A stretch of DNA of 64,000 nucleotides, taken from NCBI RefSeq assembly GCF_042752395.1, contig NZ_JBHYXZ010000029.1, positions 1 through 64,000 on the forward strand, in the 5' to 3' direction. This DNA is from Actinosynnema sp042752395 (lineage in GTDB: Bacteria > Actinomycetota > Actinomycetes > Mycobacteriales > Pseudonocardiaceae). How positions within the stretch are numbered: the stretch's first letter is position 1; every line of letters begins with the position of its first letter. Made by a program: the position numbers and the translations under genes. This document shows positions 25,842 to 34,330 of this stretch, one piece after another. The notes beneath the pieces were generated by a model. The model did no database searches. It was not told the DNA's origin and saw only the letters and a list, made by a program, of their open reading frames with translations.

Positions 25842-27086
25842 TCATCGCGGGGCCGGTGCGCGCACCGCGTAGTCGGCCCGGTCGGGTCCGGCGCCGGTGA
25901 CGAGGACGGGCACGCCGAGGTGGTTCTCGAGCCAGGTCAGGGGGTCGGGCAGAGCGGTGAGGAGGGGTGTGCGGTGGGTCAGGAACGCGGTGAGGTCGGC
26001 GGCGGGGTCGGTGGGCAGGGGCGCGTCGTAGGCGGTGGCGACCTTGAGGTCGGGCGCGTCGAGGTGGGTGACGGCGAGGGCGTCGATGCCGCCGCAGGCG
26101 TCCACGGCGTAGCGCAGGAGCACGGCGTCGAGGTGCCCGGCGCGCCAGGAGCCCTGGTAGTGGCCGGTGTCGTTGTGGCGTTCGGGGAACCGGGCGAGGA
26201 CGTCGTGGTCCTCGGTGGGGAAGGGACCGGCGCCGTGGCGGGTCTGGTAGGTGCGGGTCACGCCGATCACGGTGGCGTGGCGGCGCCCGAGGAGGGCGCG
26301 GGCGTTGTCGGGGGTGACGGTGGACCAGGTGGTGTGGGGGTGGAACCCGCGCCACTGGTCGAGCAGGACGCCCTGGGCACCTTCGAAGACGAGGGGGCCG
26401 CGGTCGGCGAGCCGGCCGACCTCGTCGCCGGTGGTGACGCGGACCGCGCCGGCGAAGTCGCGGTAGAGGGCCACGAGGTCGTCCACGGCGAAGCCGTCGC
26501 CGGTCAGGGGCGCGTAGAAGCGGGCGAGGGCGTCGAGCTTGGCGCGCAGCGCGGTGGGGTGGGCGCAGTCGCCGACGGTGGGCGGCGGGCCGGGCACGCC
26601 GAGGACCTCCTGGCCCTCGACCACCTGGCCGGGCGCCGCGCCGCGGTCGGCGAGGAGCCCGTACCAGGTGGTCTCGCCGATGCCCTTGCCGCAGGAGCCG
26701 TGGCGGGCGTGGCCGCGGGCGTCTTCGCGGGCGCGGTTGGCGGCGACGTGGATGGGGGTGGTGAGCAGGGCGTCGGCGTCGATGGACAGCAGTCGCAGGG
26801 GGTCGGCGACGCCGAGGTCGGCCAGTGCGCGGGACTCGGCGGCGAGGGCGATCGGTTCGACCAGGACGTGCCGGGAGAGGTGGGTCGGCACGCCCGAGAG
26901 CGTGCCGGACCCGAACTGGCTGAAGGTGTGGTGCCGGTGGCCGACGACCACGTTGTGGGCGGCTTGCGCGCCGCCGTTGAACCGGATCACCGAGGTGACG
27001 GGGCGGTCGTGGCAGAGCGCGTCGACCACGGCCCCTTTCCCTTCGTCGCCGAAGCCGAGGCCGAGGACGATGACGTGCCGGTCCAT
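25842..27086 (-). CDS. Adenylosuccinate synthetase-like enzyme (PurA paralogue)
   Basis: 414 residues; housekeeping PurA is about 430. Conserved: GFGDEGKG with catalytic Asp14, His44 (E. coli His41), FEGAQGVLLD (234-243), GAGPFPTE, and a guanine-binding THLD (340-343) for TKLD. Changed: GGHNAGH becomes GGAQAAH (39-44); the position of E. coli Arg131 is Lys134 (GSCGKGIG); and the aspartate-binding loop TTGRRRR becomes HYQGSWR (309-315), leaving only one arginine. It probably joins a purine nucleotide to an amino acid other than, or less selectively than, aspartate. Its ATG overlaps the vWA stop (TGATG). It is unlikely to be the purine-pathway enzyme. Confidence 0.85.
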   Translation of the reverse strand: MDRHVIVLGLGFGDEGKGAVVDALCHDRPVTSVIRFNGGAQAAHNVVVGHRHHTFSQFGSGTLSGVPTHLSRHVLVEPIALAAESRALADLGVADPLRLLSIDADALLTTPIHVAANRAREDARGHARHGSCGKGIGETTWYGLLADRGAAPGQVVEGQEVLGVPGPPPTVGDCAHPTALRAKLDALARFYAPLTGDGFAVDDLVALYRDFAGAVRVTTGDEVGRLADRGPLVFEGAQGVLLDQWRGFHPHTTWSTVTPDNARALLGRRHATVIGVTRTYQTRHGAGPFPTEDHDVLARFPERHNDTGHYQGSWRAGHLDAVLLRYAVDACGGIDALAVTHLDAPDLKVATAYDAPLPTDPAADLTAFLTHRTPLLTALPDPLTWLENHLGVPVLVTGAGPDRADYAVRAPAPR

Positions 27087-28066
27087 CACGTGAGGACCAC
27101 GTCGTCGGGGCCGTCGAGCAGCGGGGGAGTGGCGGTGGTGGCGACGGTCTTGCCGCCGACGTGGACGAGCGCCTTGCCGACCGCCTCGCTCTCGGCGGCC
27201 GAGCCGATCTCGGCGAGGTCGACCATGGCCTGGTCGAGGTCGACGACGCGTTCCTCCAGGCCGATGGTGGCGGCGATGAGTTCGCAGACGGCGGCCGGGT
27301 CGTCGAGCTTGAGGAAGTTCTGGCCGAGCAGGTCGCGCCAGTGGTCGGCGATGGCGGGGTCGCGGTAGTAGGACGACTGGTTGGGCAGGATGAAGTAGAC
27401 GTGCCACTTGCGGGCGAGTTCGCGGTACACCGAGGCGGGGTCGATGTCCTGGTTGACGTCGTCGCCGATGACGCGGCGGATGTGCCGGGCTTCGAGGCGG
27501 GGCTTGTTCAGCTCGTCGCCGATGAGGAAGAGGTAGCCCTTGCGGCCGCGCTTCTGCCAGGCGTCGGTGACGACGTGGCGGGCCATGAAGTAGGCGGCCA
27601 GCTCGTAGGACTCGCTCTTCTGGCCGCCGCCGTTGCCCTCGAGGAAGATGGTGCGCAGTTGCTCGTCCATGCGGTTGTCGGATTCGAACTGGCCGACCTG
27701 GAGGGGCACGCGGTCGCTGTCGGCGTCGCCGATGCCGCCGAACAGGACCTGGGGGTCGGCGAGGTAGCCCTTGCGCTGGAGCAGGCCGTGCAGCTTGCCG
27801 AGCTTGCGCTGCATGATCTGGGGCACGCGGCCCATCGAGCCGGTGACGTCGAAGAGGACGGCGATGGGGGTCGAGTCGGCGTGGTCGGGTGAGTCGCGGC
27901 ACTCGCGTGCCACGACGCCCTTGGGGTCGAGGGTGGGGTCGGCCTTCCACTCCTTGGCGGGGCGCGATCGCAGGGCGGCGGTGTAGCCGAAGTCGTCGAT
28001 GCCCTTGGCGGCGCGGAAGGTGCGGGCGGCCGCGTAGGCGTTGTCGTCCCACTTGCCGTGTCCCAT
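27086..28066 (-). CDS. von Willebrand factor A domain protein
   Basis: 326 residues. After an N-terminal region of about 65 residues (DDNAYAAARTFRAAKGIDDFGY) comes a vWA fold with the metal-ion-dependent adhesion site DVTGS (Asp73, Thr75, Ser77) and a later LFLIGDE strand. vWA proteins scaffold metal-dependent protein complexes. No signal peptide or membrane helix, so cytoplasmic. It begins 1 bp after the kinase stop and overlaps the PurA-like start, so stoichiometric expression with both is likely. It may hold the kinase-like and ligase-like partners together; that is inference. Confidence 0.85.
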   Translation of the reverse strand: MGHGKWDDNAYAAARTFRAAKGIDDFGYTAALRSRPAKEWKADPTLDPKGVVARECRDSPDHADSTPIAVLFDVTGSMGRVPQIMQRKLGKLHGLLQRKGYLADPQVLFGGIGDADSDRVPLQVGQFESDNRMDEQLRTIFLEGNGGGQKSESYELAAYFMARHVVTDAWQKRGRKGYLFLIGDELNKPRLEARHIRRVIGDDVNQDIDPASVYRELARKWHVYFILPNQSSYYRDPAIADHWRDLLGQNFLKLDDPAAVCELIAATIGLEERVVDLDQAMVDLAEIGSAAESEAVGKALVHVGGKTVATTATPPLLDGPDDVVLT

Positions 28067-28067
28067 G

Positions 28068-29072
28068 TCAGGCTCCTGTTCCGGGGAGGGCGAACGGGCG
28101 GAAGGTCCGTGCGCCGTAGAGGTTTTCCAGCAGGTCGTCGTATTCGGTGAGCAGGTCGACGGCGTCGGGCCGGCGGTCCGGGTCGTCCTGCGTGCAGCCG
28201 CGGGCGAACGTGCGTTGCGCGGTTTCGCGGTCCGCCAGGAGGTCCAGCATCAGCGTGTGTGCCATGTGGACGTCGGTGGCGGGGGTGACGGGTCGTCCGT
28301 CGTGGACTTCCGGTGGGTAGGGGATGGTCTTGTCGGTGGCGAGGAGGCGTTCGCCGGCGTTGACCGCGAACGTCCAGCCGATCAGGACGATGCCGTGTTG
28401 TTCGGGGTGCACCAGGACGTTGTCGGCGACGATCGCGCCGTGCACCAGGCCGGTGCGGTGTGCGCCGGCGATGGCGCGCAGGAGCCTGCGGTGCATCCAG
28501 GCGTAGTCGCGGCCGTCGAGGCCGTCCGGGTAGGCGCGGCGCACGTCGGCGAGGGTGACGAACCCGTCGATCAGGGGTTCCAGGACGGTGAAGGCGCGGG
28601 AGCCGCGGGCCACGTCGCCGGAGGTGTCGACGGGGTGCGGGTAGTAGGGGCGCAGCCAGCGGTGCTCGTCGGTGAAGCGGGCGAGTCGGCGCAGGGCGTC
28701 CCACTCGGCGTGCAGGAGGGGGTTGAGGGCGGGGTTGCGGACGACCTTGACCACGTGGGGGCCGTCGGTGCGGTAGAGGGTGGCGACGCTGCCGACGGCG
28801 TGGCGGTCGGTGAGCCGGTAGGCGGCGCGGTCGGTGCGGAGCACGACCGGCGGTGTGCCGCGCCGCCACTCGTGGTGGAGCCGGGTCAGCTCGGCCGACG
28901 CGGCGTGCGCCCTGGTGTCGGCGGGGCCGACCCGGTCGGGGTGCAGGACGGCGGCGAGGGCGCGGTAGAGGCGGTGCGCCTCCTGGCTGCGGGCCGGGTC
29001 GAACGGGCCGAACAGGTCGGCGGCCGAGTCGGCCCGTTCGACGCGGTCGAGCGCTTCGTCCCTGGTGAACAT
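28068..29072 (-). CDS. J-domain/protein pseudokinase fusion
   Basis: 334 residues. Residues 1-70 form a J-domain-like unit with HPD at 44-46 (LHPDRVG), the motif by which DnaJ proteins engage Hsp70. A protein-kinase fold follows: VVKV lysine Lys109 and an alpha-C Glu123 are kept, but HRD is HGA (211-213) and DFG is IGW (231-233), with only Asn218 of the catalytic loop kept. It is therefore probably a pseudokinase that binds nucleotide or substrate without transferring phosphate. First gene of the operon; its ATG sits one base after an operator palindrome with no room for an SD, so translation is probably leaderless. Confidence 0.85.
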   Translation of the reverse strand: MFTRDEALDRVERADSAADLFGPFDPARSQEAHRLYRALAAVLHPDRVGPADTRAHAASAELTRLHHEWRRGTPPVVLRTDRAAYRLTDRHAVGSVATLYRTDGPHVVKVVRNPALNPLLHAEWDALRRLARFTDEHRWLRPYYPHPVDTSGDVARGSRAFTVLEPLIDGFVTLADVRRAYPDGLDGRDYAWMHRRLLRAIAGAHRTGLVHGAIVADNVLVHPEQHGIVLIGWTFAVNAGERLLATDKTIPYPPEVHDGRPVTPATDVHMAHTLMLDLLADRETAQRTFARGCTQDDPDRRPDAVDLLTEYDDLLENLYGARTFRPFALPGTGA

Positions 29073-29073
29073 A

Positions 29074-29096
29074 GTTTGAGTCTATACGACTCAAAC
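29074..29096 (-). promoter_or_regulatory. Palindromic operator over a leaderless promoter of the J-kinase/vWA/PurA-like/NrtR operon
   Basis: Perfect 9-bp arms GTTTGAGTC (29074-29082) and GACTCAAAC (29088-29096) flank a 5-bp AT-rich spacer. On the minus strand the -10-like TATAGA (29086-29081) sits in the palindrome and ends 8 bp before the ATG at 29072, so transcription would begin at or next to the start codon. I see no clear -35. A dimer bound here would block RNA polymerase. The NrtR-like protein encoded by the last gene is the obvious candidate. Confidence 0.65.
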
Positions 29097-29281
29097 CGAT
29101 GGCGCAGTGTGGTGCCGATCACCTGGACGGAGCAGTCCCGGCCGGGTTAACCTTGCCGGCGATGTTGTACTTCCTGTGATCATCGGTAGCGCGACCGCGT
29201 CGAGCACGGCTCCGCGGCGCGACCTCTCCCCACTCTCCACACCGATGACTCGGCGTCGCCCGCCGGGAACAGGAGTCTGCC

Positions 29282-30889
29282 TTGCGCACCGCGCAACTGG
29301 CCTTGCACGAAGTCACCAAGAGCTACCACGGCCGGGTCGTGCTCGACTCGGTCTCCCTGACCGTCAAACCCGGCGAGAAGGTCGGCGTGATCGGCGACAA
29401 CGGGTCCGGCAAGTCCACCCTGCTCGCGATCGTCGCGGGCCGGGTGGCCGCGGACAACGGCGACGTCACCGTGGTCGCGCCCGGCGGGATCGGGTACCTG
29501 GCCCAGACGCTCGACCTGCCGCCGCACGCCACCGTGGCCGACGCCGTGGACCTGGCGCTGGCCGACCTGCGCGACCTGGAGGCCCGGATGCGCCGGGCGG
29601 AGGCCGCGCTGGCCGGTCCCGACGCCGACCCTGAGCACTACGCGGCGCTGGTCGAGCGGTTCGAGGCGCGGGGCGGCTACGACGCCGACACCCGGGTCGA
29701 CGTGGCCCTGCACGCGCTGGGCCTGCCCGGCCTGGACCGGGGCCGGCCGCTGGGCGCGCTGTCCGGCGGCGAGCGGTCCCGCCTCGCCCTGGCCGCCACG
29801 CTGGCCTCCGCGCCGGAACTGCTGCTGCTGGACGAGCCGACCAACGACCTGGACGACCAGGCCGTGGCGTGGCTGGAACAGCACCTGGTCCGCCACACCG
29901 GGACCGTCGTCGCGATCACCCACGACCGGGCGTTCCTGGACCGGGTGACCACGACCATCGTCGAGGTCGAGGAGGGCCGCGCGAGCCGGTTCGGCGACGG
30001 CTACGACGGCTACCTGGCCGCCAAGGCCGCGCAACGGGCGCGGCGGCAGCGCGAGCACGAGGAGTGGCGGGCCGAGCTGGCCCGCCAGGAGCGGCTGCTG
30101 TCCTCGGCCGCCCGGCGGTTGGGCGAGATCCCCCGGAAGATGGAGAAGGCCGTGTTCGGCGCCGGTCAGTTCCGCGCCAGGGGGCGCGTCCACGGCGCGA
30201 TGAGCCGCATCCGCAACGCCAAGGAACGCCGCGCGCGGCTGGTCGGGAACCCGGTGGGCCCGCCGCCGGAGCCGCTGCGGTTCTCCGCGCGGCTCGACGG
30301 CGGGGCGACGGACGGGGAGTGGGCGGCCGAGCTGTCGGACGTGCGGGTCGGCGACCGGCTCCGGGTGCCGCGCCTGACCGTGCGGCCGGGGGAGCGGCTG
30401 CTCGTAACCGGCCCCAACGGGGCGGGCAAGACCACGCTGCTGCGCGTGCTGGGCGGTGAGCTGCGCCCGGACGCCGGCACGGTCGACGTGCCCGGTCGGG
30501 TCGGCCACCTGCGGCAGGAGGAGCCGCCGTGGCGGCCGGGGCTGACGGTCCTGGAGGCGTTCGCCGAGGGCCTGCCCGGTCACCCCGACGAGCACGCCGA
30601 CGCGCTGCTGGCCCTGGGCCTGTTCGACCGCCGCGACCTGCGCACCCGGGTCGGCGAGCTGTCCTACGGCCAGCGGCGGCGCGCCGAGCTGGCCCGGCTG
30701 GTCACCCGGCCGGTGGACCTGCTGCTGCTGGACGAGCCGACCAACCACCTGTCGCCGGGACTGGTGGAGGACCTGGACCGGGCGCTGGCCGACTACCGGG
30801 GCGCGCTCGTCGTGGTGACGCACGACCGACGCGCCCGCGCCGGGTTCACCGGCACGCGCCTGCGCCTGGAGCGCGGCCGGGTGGCGTGA
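29282..30889 (+). CDS. ABC-F family ATPase (ribosome protection type)
   Basis: 535 residues with two ABC domains and no membrane segment, starting at TTG with SD AGGAG at 29268. Walker A motifs are GDNGSGKST (38-46) and GPNGAGKTT (377-385). Signatures are LSGGERSR and LSYGQRRR; Walker B motifs are LLLLDEPTNDL and LLLLDEPTNHL. The charged arm linker with about 80 residues lies between. ABC-F proteins bind the ribosomal E site and either protect against antibiotics or rescue stalled ribosomes. It diverges from the J-kinase operon, with 209 bp between. The drug, if any, is not predictable. Confidence 0.9.
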   Translation: MRTAQLALHEVTKSYHGRVVLDSVSLTVKPGEKVGVIGDNGSGKSTLLAIVAGRVAADNGDVTVVAPGGIGYLAQTLDLPPHATVADAVDLALADLRDLEARMRRAEAALAGPDADPEHYAALVERFEARGGYDADTRVDVALHALGLPGLDRGRPLGALSGGERSRLALAATLASAPELLLLDEPTNDLDDQAVAWLEQHLVRHTGTVVAITHDRAFLDRVTTTIVEVEEGRASRFGDGYDGYLAAKAAQRARRQREHEEWRAELARQERLLSSAARRLGEIPRKMEKAVFGAGQFRARGRVHGAMSRIRNAKERRARLVGNPVGPPPEPLRFSARLDGGATDGEWAAELSDVRVGDRLRVPRLTVRPGERLLVTGPNGAGKTTLLRVLGGELRPDAGTVDVPGRVGHLRQEEPPWRPGLTVLEAFAEGLPGHPDEHADALLALGLFDRRDLRTRVGELSYGQRRRAELARLVTRPVDLLLLDEPTNHLSPGLVEDLDRALADYRGALVVVTHDRRARAGFTGTRLRLERGRVA

Positions 30890-31117
30890 TCGACCCGCGG
30901 TGGCGCGGCCGGTCGACGCAGGGGTCGGCGGACGGCGATCCGCTTGGCGCGGTCGGCGCAGGGTTGTCGGGCGAGGGTGTTGAGCGGGGGTGCCGGGCGG
31001 GGGTGTCGGCGCGGGGCGATCGGTCCGACCCGTGGGAGGCGCGACGGCCGGGTGGACACGCGGTCGTCCCGGCCCCCATGATTCGCTGCGGAACGAACCA
31101 CCTGGGGGTACACGCGC

Positions 31118-31846
31118 ATGGCTTCGCCGTTGGACAACCCGGTCTGGGCGTCGCTGACCGGACCGCACGCCCACTTCGCCCAGCGGCACGGGCAGGTGCT
31201 GCGCTACCCGCCGGACGTGAGCGCGTTCACGGCCCTGCCCGACCGGCCGGACGAGCGGGTCTGGTCCGACCTCGCCGCGCTGGCCGGTCCCGGCTCGACG
31301 GTGCCGATCACCTCGCCGCACACCCCGCCCGCCGGGTGGGAGGTGGAGCGCTTCCACGCCGTGCAGCTGGTGGACGAGGGGCTGCGCGTGGCCGAGGACG
31401 CCGAGGCGGTCCGGCTCGGCCCGGCGGACGTGCCGGAGATGCTGGCGCTGGTCGAACGCACCCGGCCGGGTCCGTTCCTGCCGCGCACCGTGGAGATGGG
31501 CGTCTACCTCGGCATCCGCCGCGACGGCGCGCTGGTCGCCATGGCGGGCGAACGCCTGCACCCGCCCGGGTGGACCGAGATCAGCGCCGTGTGCACCGAC
31601 GAGGCGCACCGGGGCCAGGGCCTGGCCACCCGCCTGGTCCGGGCCGTCGCGGCCGGGATCAGGGCACGCGGCGAGCAACCGATGATGCACGCCACCGCGT
31701 CGAACACCACCGCGATCCGGCTCTACGAGTCTCTCGGCTTCCGGATCCGCAAGCACGTCGACATCGTCGTGCTGCGCATCCCCGCCGACGTGGCCGCGGC
31801 CGACCCGACCGACACCGGCCCCGCCGCAGCCGTCGTGCGCTCCTGA
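31118..31846 (+). CDS. GNAT family N-acetyltransferase
   Basis: 242 residues. The C-terminal half is a FR47/GNAT acetyltransferase with the acetyl-CoA pyrophosphate loop RGQGLATRL and the strand motif MMHATASNTTAIRLYESLGFRI. The N-terminal 100 residues resemble a degenerate first GNAT half. The substrate is unknown. It follows the ABC-F gene after 228 bp in which I see no gene. Confidence 0.88.
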   Translation: MASPLDNPVWASLTGPHAHFAQRHGQVLRYPPDVSAFTALPDRPDERVWSDLAALAGPGSTVPITSPHTPPAGWEVERFHAVQLVDEGLRVAEDAEAVRLGPADVPEMLALVERTRPGPFLPRTVEMGVYLGIRRDGALVAMAGERLHPPGWTEISAVCTDEAHRGQGLATRLVRAVAAGIRARGEQPMMHATASNTTAIRLYESLGFRIRKHVDIVVLRIPADVAAADPTDTGPAAAVVRS

Positions 31847-31982
31847 CCCCGCCGCCGCGCCCCTCCCTCGACGCGACCGTCCACATCGGACTCCACCGCC
31901 GGTCGCCCGTCGTCCGTGTGCGACGCGGCACGTCGGATGGTGAACTAGGCGTGACGTCCGACGACCCGGGTGAGGATGGCTG

Positions 31983-33746
31983 ATGACTCTCGACCAGACC
32001 CGCACGACCCCGACGACGACCCCGACGACGGCCCCGTGGTGGACCTCCGCCGTGGTGTACCAGGTCTACCCGCGCAGCTTCGCCGACTCCAACGGCGACG
32101 GCGTGGGCGACCTGGCGGGGCTCGCGTCGCGGCTGGACCACCTGGAGCGGCTGGGGGTGGACGTGATCTGGTTGTCGCCGGTGTACGCCTCGCCGCACGC
32201 GGACAACGGCTACGACATCTCCGACTACCAGGCGATCGACCCGGTGTTCGGCACGTTGGAGGACTTCGACGCGCTCTTGGCGCAGGTGCACGCCCGCGGC
32301 ATGAAGCTGGTGATGGACCTGGTGGTCAACCACACCTCCGACGAGCACCCGTGGTTCGTCGAATCGCGCTCGTCCAAGGACAACCCGAAGCGGGACTGGT
32401 ACTGGTGGCGTCCGCCGCGCGAGGGGTTCGAGGCCGGGCAGCCGGGCGCGGAACCCACCAACTGGGAGTCGTTCTTCTCCGGCCCGGCGTGGGAGCTGGA
32501 CGAGGCGACGGGGGAGTACTACCTGCACCTGTTCGACCGCAAGCAGCCGGACCTGAACTGGGAGAACCCCGAGGTCCGCCAGGCGGTGTACGCGATGATG
32601 CGGTGGTGGCTGGACCGGGGCGTGGACGGGTTCCGGATGGACGTCATCAACCTGATCTCCAAGGACCCCGACCTGCCCGACGGCGCGACCACCGGCGTCG
32701 GCGGGCTCGGCGACGGCTTCCCCCACGTGGCCACCCGGCCCGGTGTGCACGACTTCCTGCGCGAGATGAACCGCGAGGTGTTCGAGGGCCGGTCGGGCGA
32801 GTACCTGACCGTGGGCGAGATGCCGGGCGTGACCTGGGAGCAGGCCCGGCTGTTCACCGACCCGGCCCGCCGCGAGCTGGACATGGTGTTCCAGTTCGAG
32901 CACGTCTGGCTCGACCACGGCCCCGGCGGCAAGTTCGACCCGAAGCCGCTGGACCTGCGCGACCTCAAGGCGTCGCTGGGCCGGTGGCAGACGGCGCTCG
33001 GTGACGTCGGCTGGAACAGCCTGTACTGGAACAACCACGACCAGCCCCGCGTCGTCTCCCGCTACGGCGACGACGGCGAGTGGTGGCGCGAGTCGGCCAC
33101 GGCGCTGGCCACCGTGCTGCACCTGCACCGCGGCACCCCGTACGTCTACCAGGGCGAAGAGTTGGGCATGACCAACGCCCCGTTCGCCGGCGTGCACGAG
33201 ATGCGCGACGTCGAGTCGCTCAACCACTACCGCCAGGCCGTGGCCGCCGGCGCGGACCCGGAGACCGTGCTGCGCGGCCTGCGCGCGATGGGCCGCGACA
33301 ACGCCCGCACCCCCGTGCAGTGGGACGCGAGCCCCAACGCCGGGTTCACCGCGGGCGAGCCGTGGCTGGCGGTCAACCCCAACCACGCCTGGCTCAACGC
33401 CGAAGCGCAGTACGACGACCCGAAGTCCGTCTTCAACCACTACCGGCGGCTGATCGAGCTGCGCCACGCGCTGCCGGTGGTGGCCCTGGGCGACTTCCGG
33501 ATGCTCCTGGCCGACCACCCCCACGTCTACGCCTACGAACGCACCCTGGACGACGACCGCCTGCTCGTCGTGGCCAACCTGAGCGGAACGCCGCAGAGCG
33601 TCGGGCTGGAACCCGGCTGGACCGCCGCCGACGTCGTGCTGGCCAACACCGACGACGCCCTGGTCTCACCCGGCCGGGTGGACCTGCGGCCCTGGGAGGC
33701 GCTGGTGTTCAAAGCGGCGGTCAAGGACTCGCCGAAGCACTCCTGA
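31983..33746 (+). CDS. GH13 alpha-glucosidase (oligo-1,6-glucosidase type)
   Basis: 587 residues without a signal peptide. Catalytic nucleophile Asp220 (GFRMDVIN), acid/base Glu279 (TVGEMPG) and Asp353 (NNHDQPR) are all present. The opening WWTSAVVYQVYPRSFADSNGDG and the length place it with cytoplasmic alpha-glucosidase/oligo-1,6-glucosidase/trehalose-6-P hydrolase-like enzymes. The N-terminus has a Thr/Pro stretch (TTPTTTPTTAP). It hydrolyses maltose- or isomaltose-type oligosaccharides. No transporter or regulator sits beside it. Confidence 0.92.
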   Translation: MTLDQTRTTPTTTPTTAPWWTSAVVYQVYPRSFADSNGDGVGDLAGLASRLDHLERLGVDVIWLSPVYASPHADNGYDISDYQAIDPVFGTLEDFDALLAQVHARGMKLVMDLVVNHTSDEHPWFVESRSSKDNPKRDWYWWRPPREGFEAGQPGAEPTNWESFFSGPAWELDEATGEYYLHLFDRKQPDLNWENPEVRQAVYAMMRWWLDRGVDGFRMDVINLISKDPDLPDGATTGVGGLGDGFPHVATRPGVHDFLREMNREVFEGRSGEYLTVGEMPGVTWEQARLFTDPARRELDMVFQFEHVWLDHGPGGKFDPKPLDLRDLKASLGRWQTALGDVGWNSLYWNNHDQPRVVSRYGDDGEWWRESATALATVLHLHRGTPYVYQGEELGMTNAPFAGVHEMRDVESLNHYRQAVAAGADPETVLRGLRAMGRDNARTPVQWDASPNAGFTAGEPWLAVNPNHAWLNAEAQYDDPKSVFNHYRRLIELRHALPVVALGDFRMLLADHPHVYAYERTLDDDRLLVVANLSGTPQSVGLEPGWTAADVVLANTDDALVSPGRVDLRPWEALVFKAAVKDSPKHS

Positions 33747-34330
33747 CCGCCGTCGGCGACGCGCGGGGCCGTACCCCTCGCCCAACCGGGTGTAGGGCCC
33801 CCCCCCCCCCGGCGACCCCCGCTCGGGCCAAGCGCAGAGGCGCCCCCCCGCCGCCCCCGGGCGGGCCCCCCCCCGCCGTGCCACCCCCCCCCCCCGGGGG
33901 CGGCGGCGGGCCCCCCCGGTCCCGGGGCCGTGCCGCCGTCCTACGTCACCGGTGNNNNNNNNNNCACACCCCCCGTCGCGCGCCGGGCGGGCCCGCCCCC
34001 CGCCCCCAGGGGGCTGCCGCCCGCCCCAGGCGCCGCCCCCCCCTCGTCGGCACGAGCGAAGCGGCACACCCGGCCGGCCACGGGGCGACCCCCGACGCGG
34101 GGGCACACCAATCCGGGCGCGGTGTCCGCATTGTCGCCGGCGGCGCGTCGCTGAACGGCACGACAACGCGTTCCCGTGGTCGCCGCGAATAATCCTCGCG
34201 CGATCCCCCGGAAGTACATCCGCAGTGGAATAGTACCCCTCAAATGGGGTGCTAACCGGACGGCGGCATCGCCGCCCCCTGGGTTCACCGAAGTGGGTGG
34301 CGACGCCGGGGGAACGGCAACTTCGTTGCT
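33747..34330. other. Intergenic with assembly gap (N 33955-33964) and G/C patches; no gene seen
   Basis: About 33798 to 34050 is homopolymer-rich unreliable sequence around ten N. Bases 34070-34330 look ordinary and less GC-rich in places, but I find no credible ORF, tRNA or riboswitch in them. Confidence 0.75.

Noticed and set aside
34210..34330. Possible riboswitch-like segment (GACGCCGGGGGAACGGC)
   Set aside because: I could not build a consistent fold and no gene in the right orientation follows closely.
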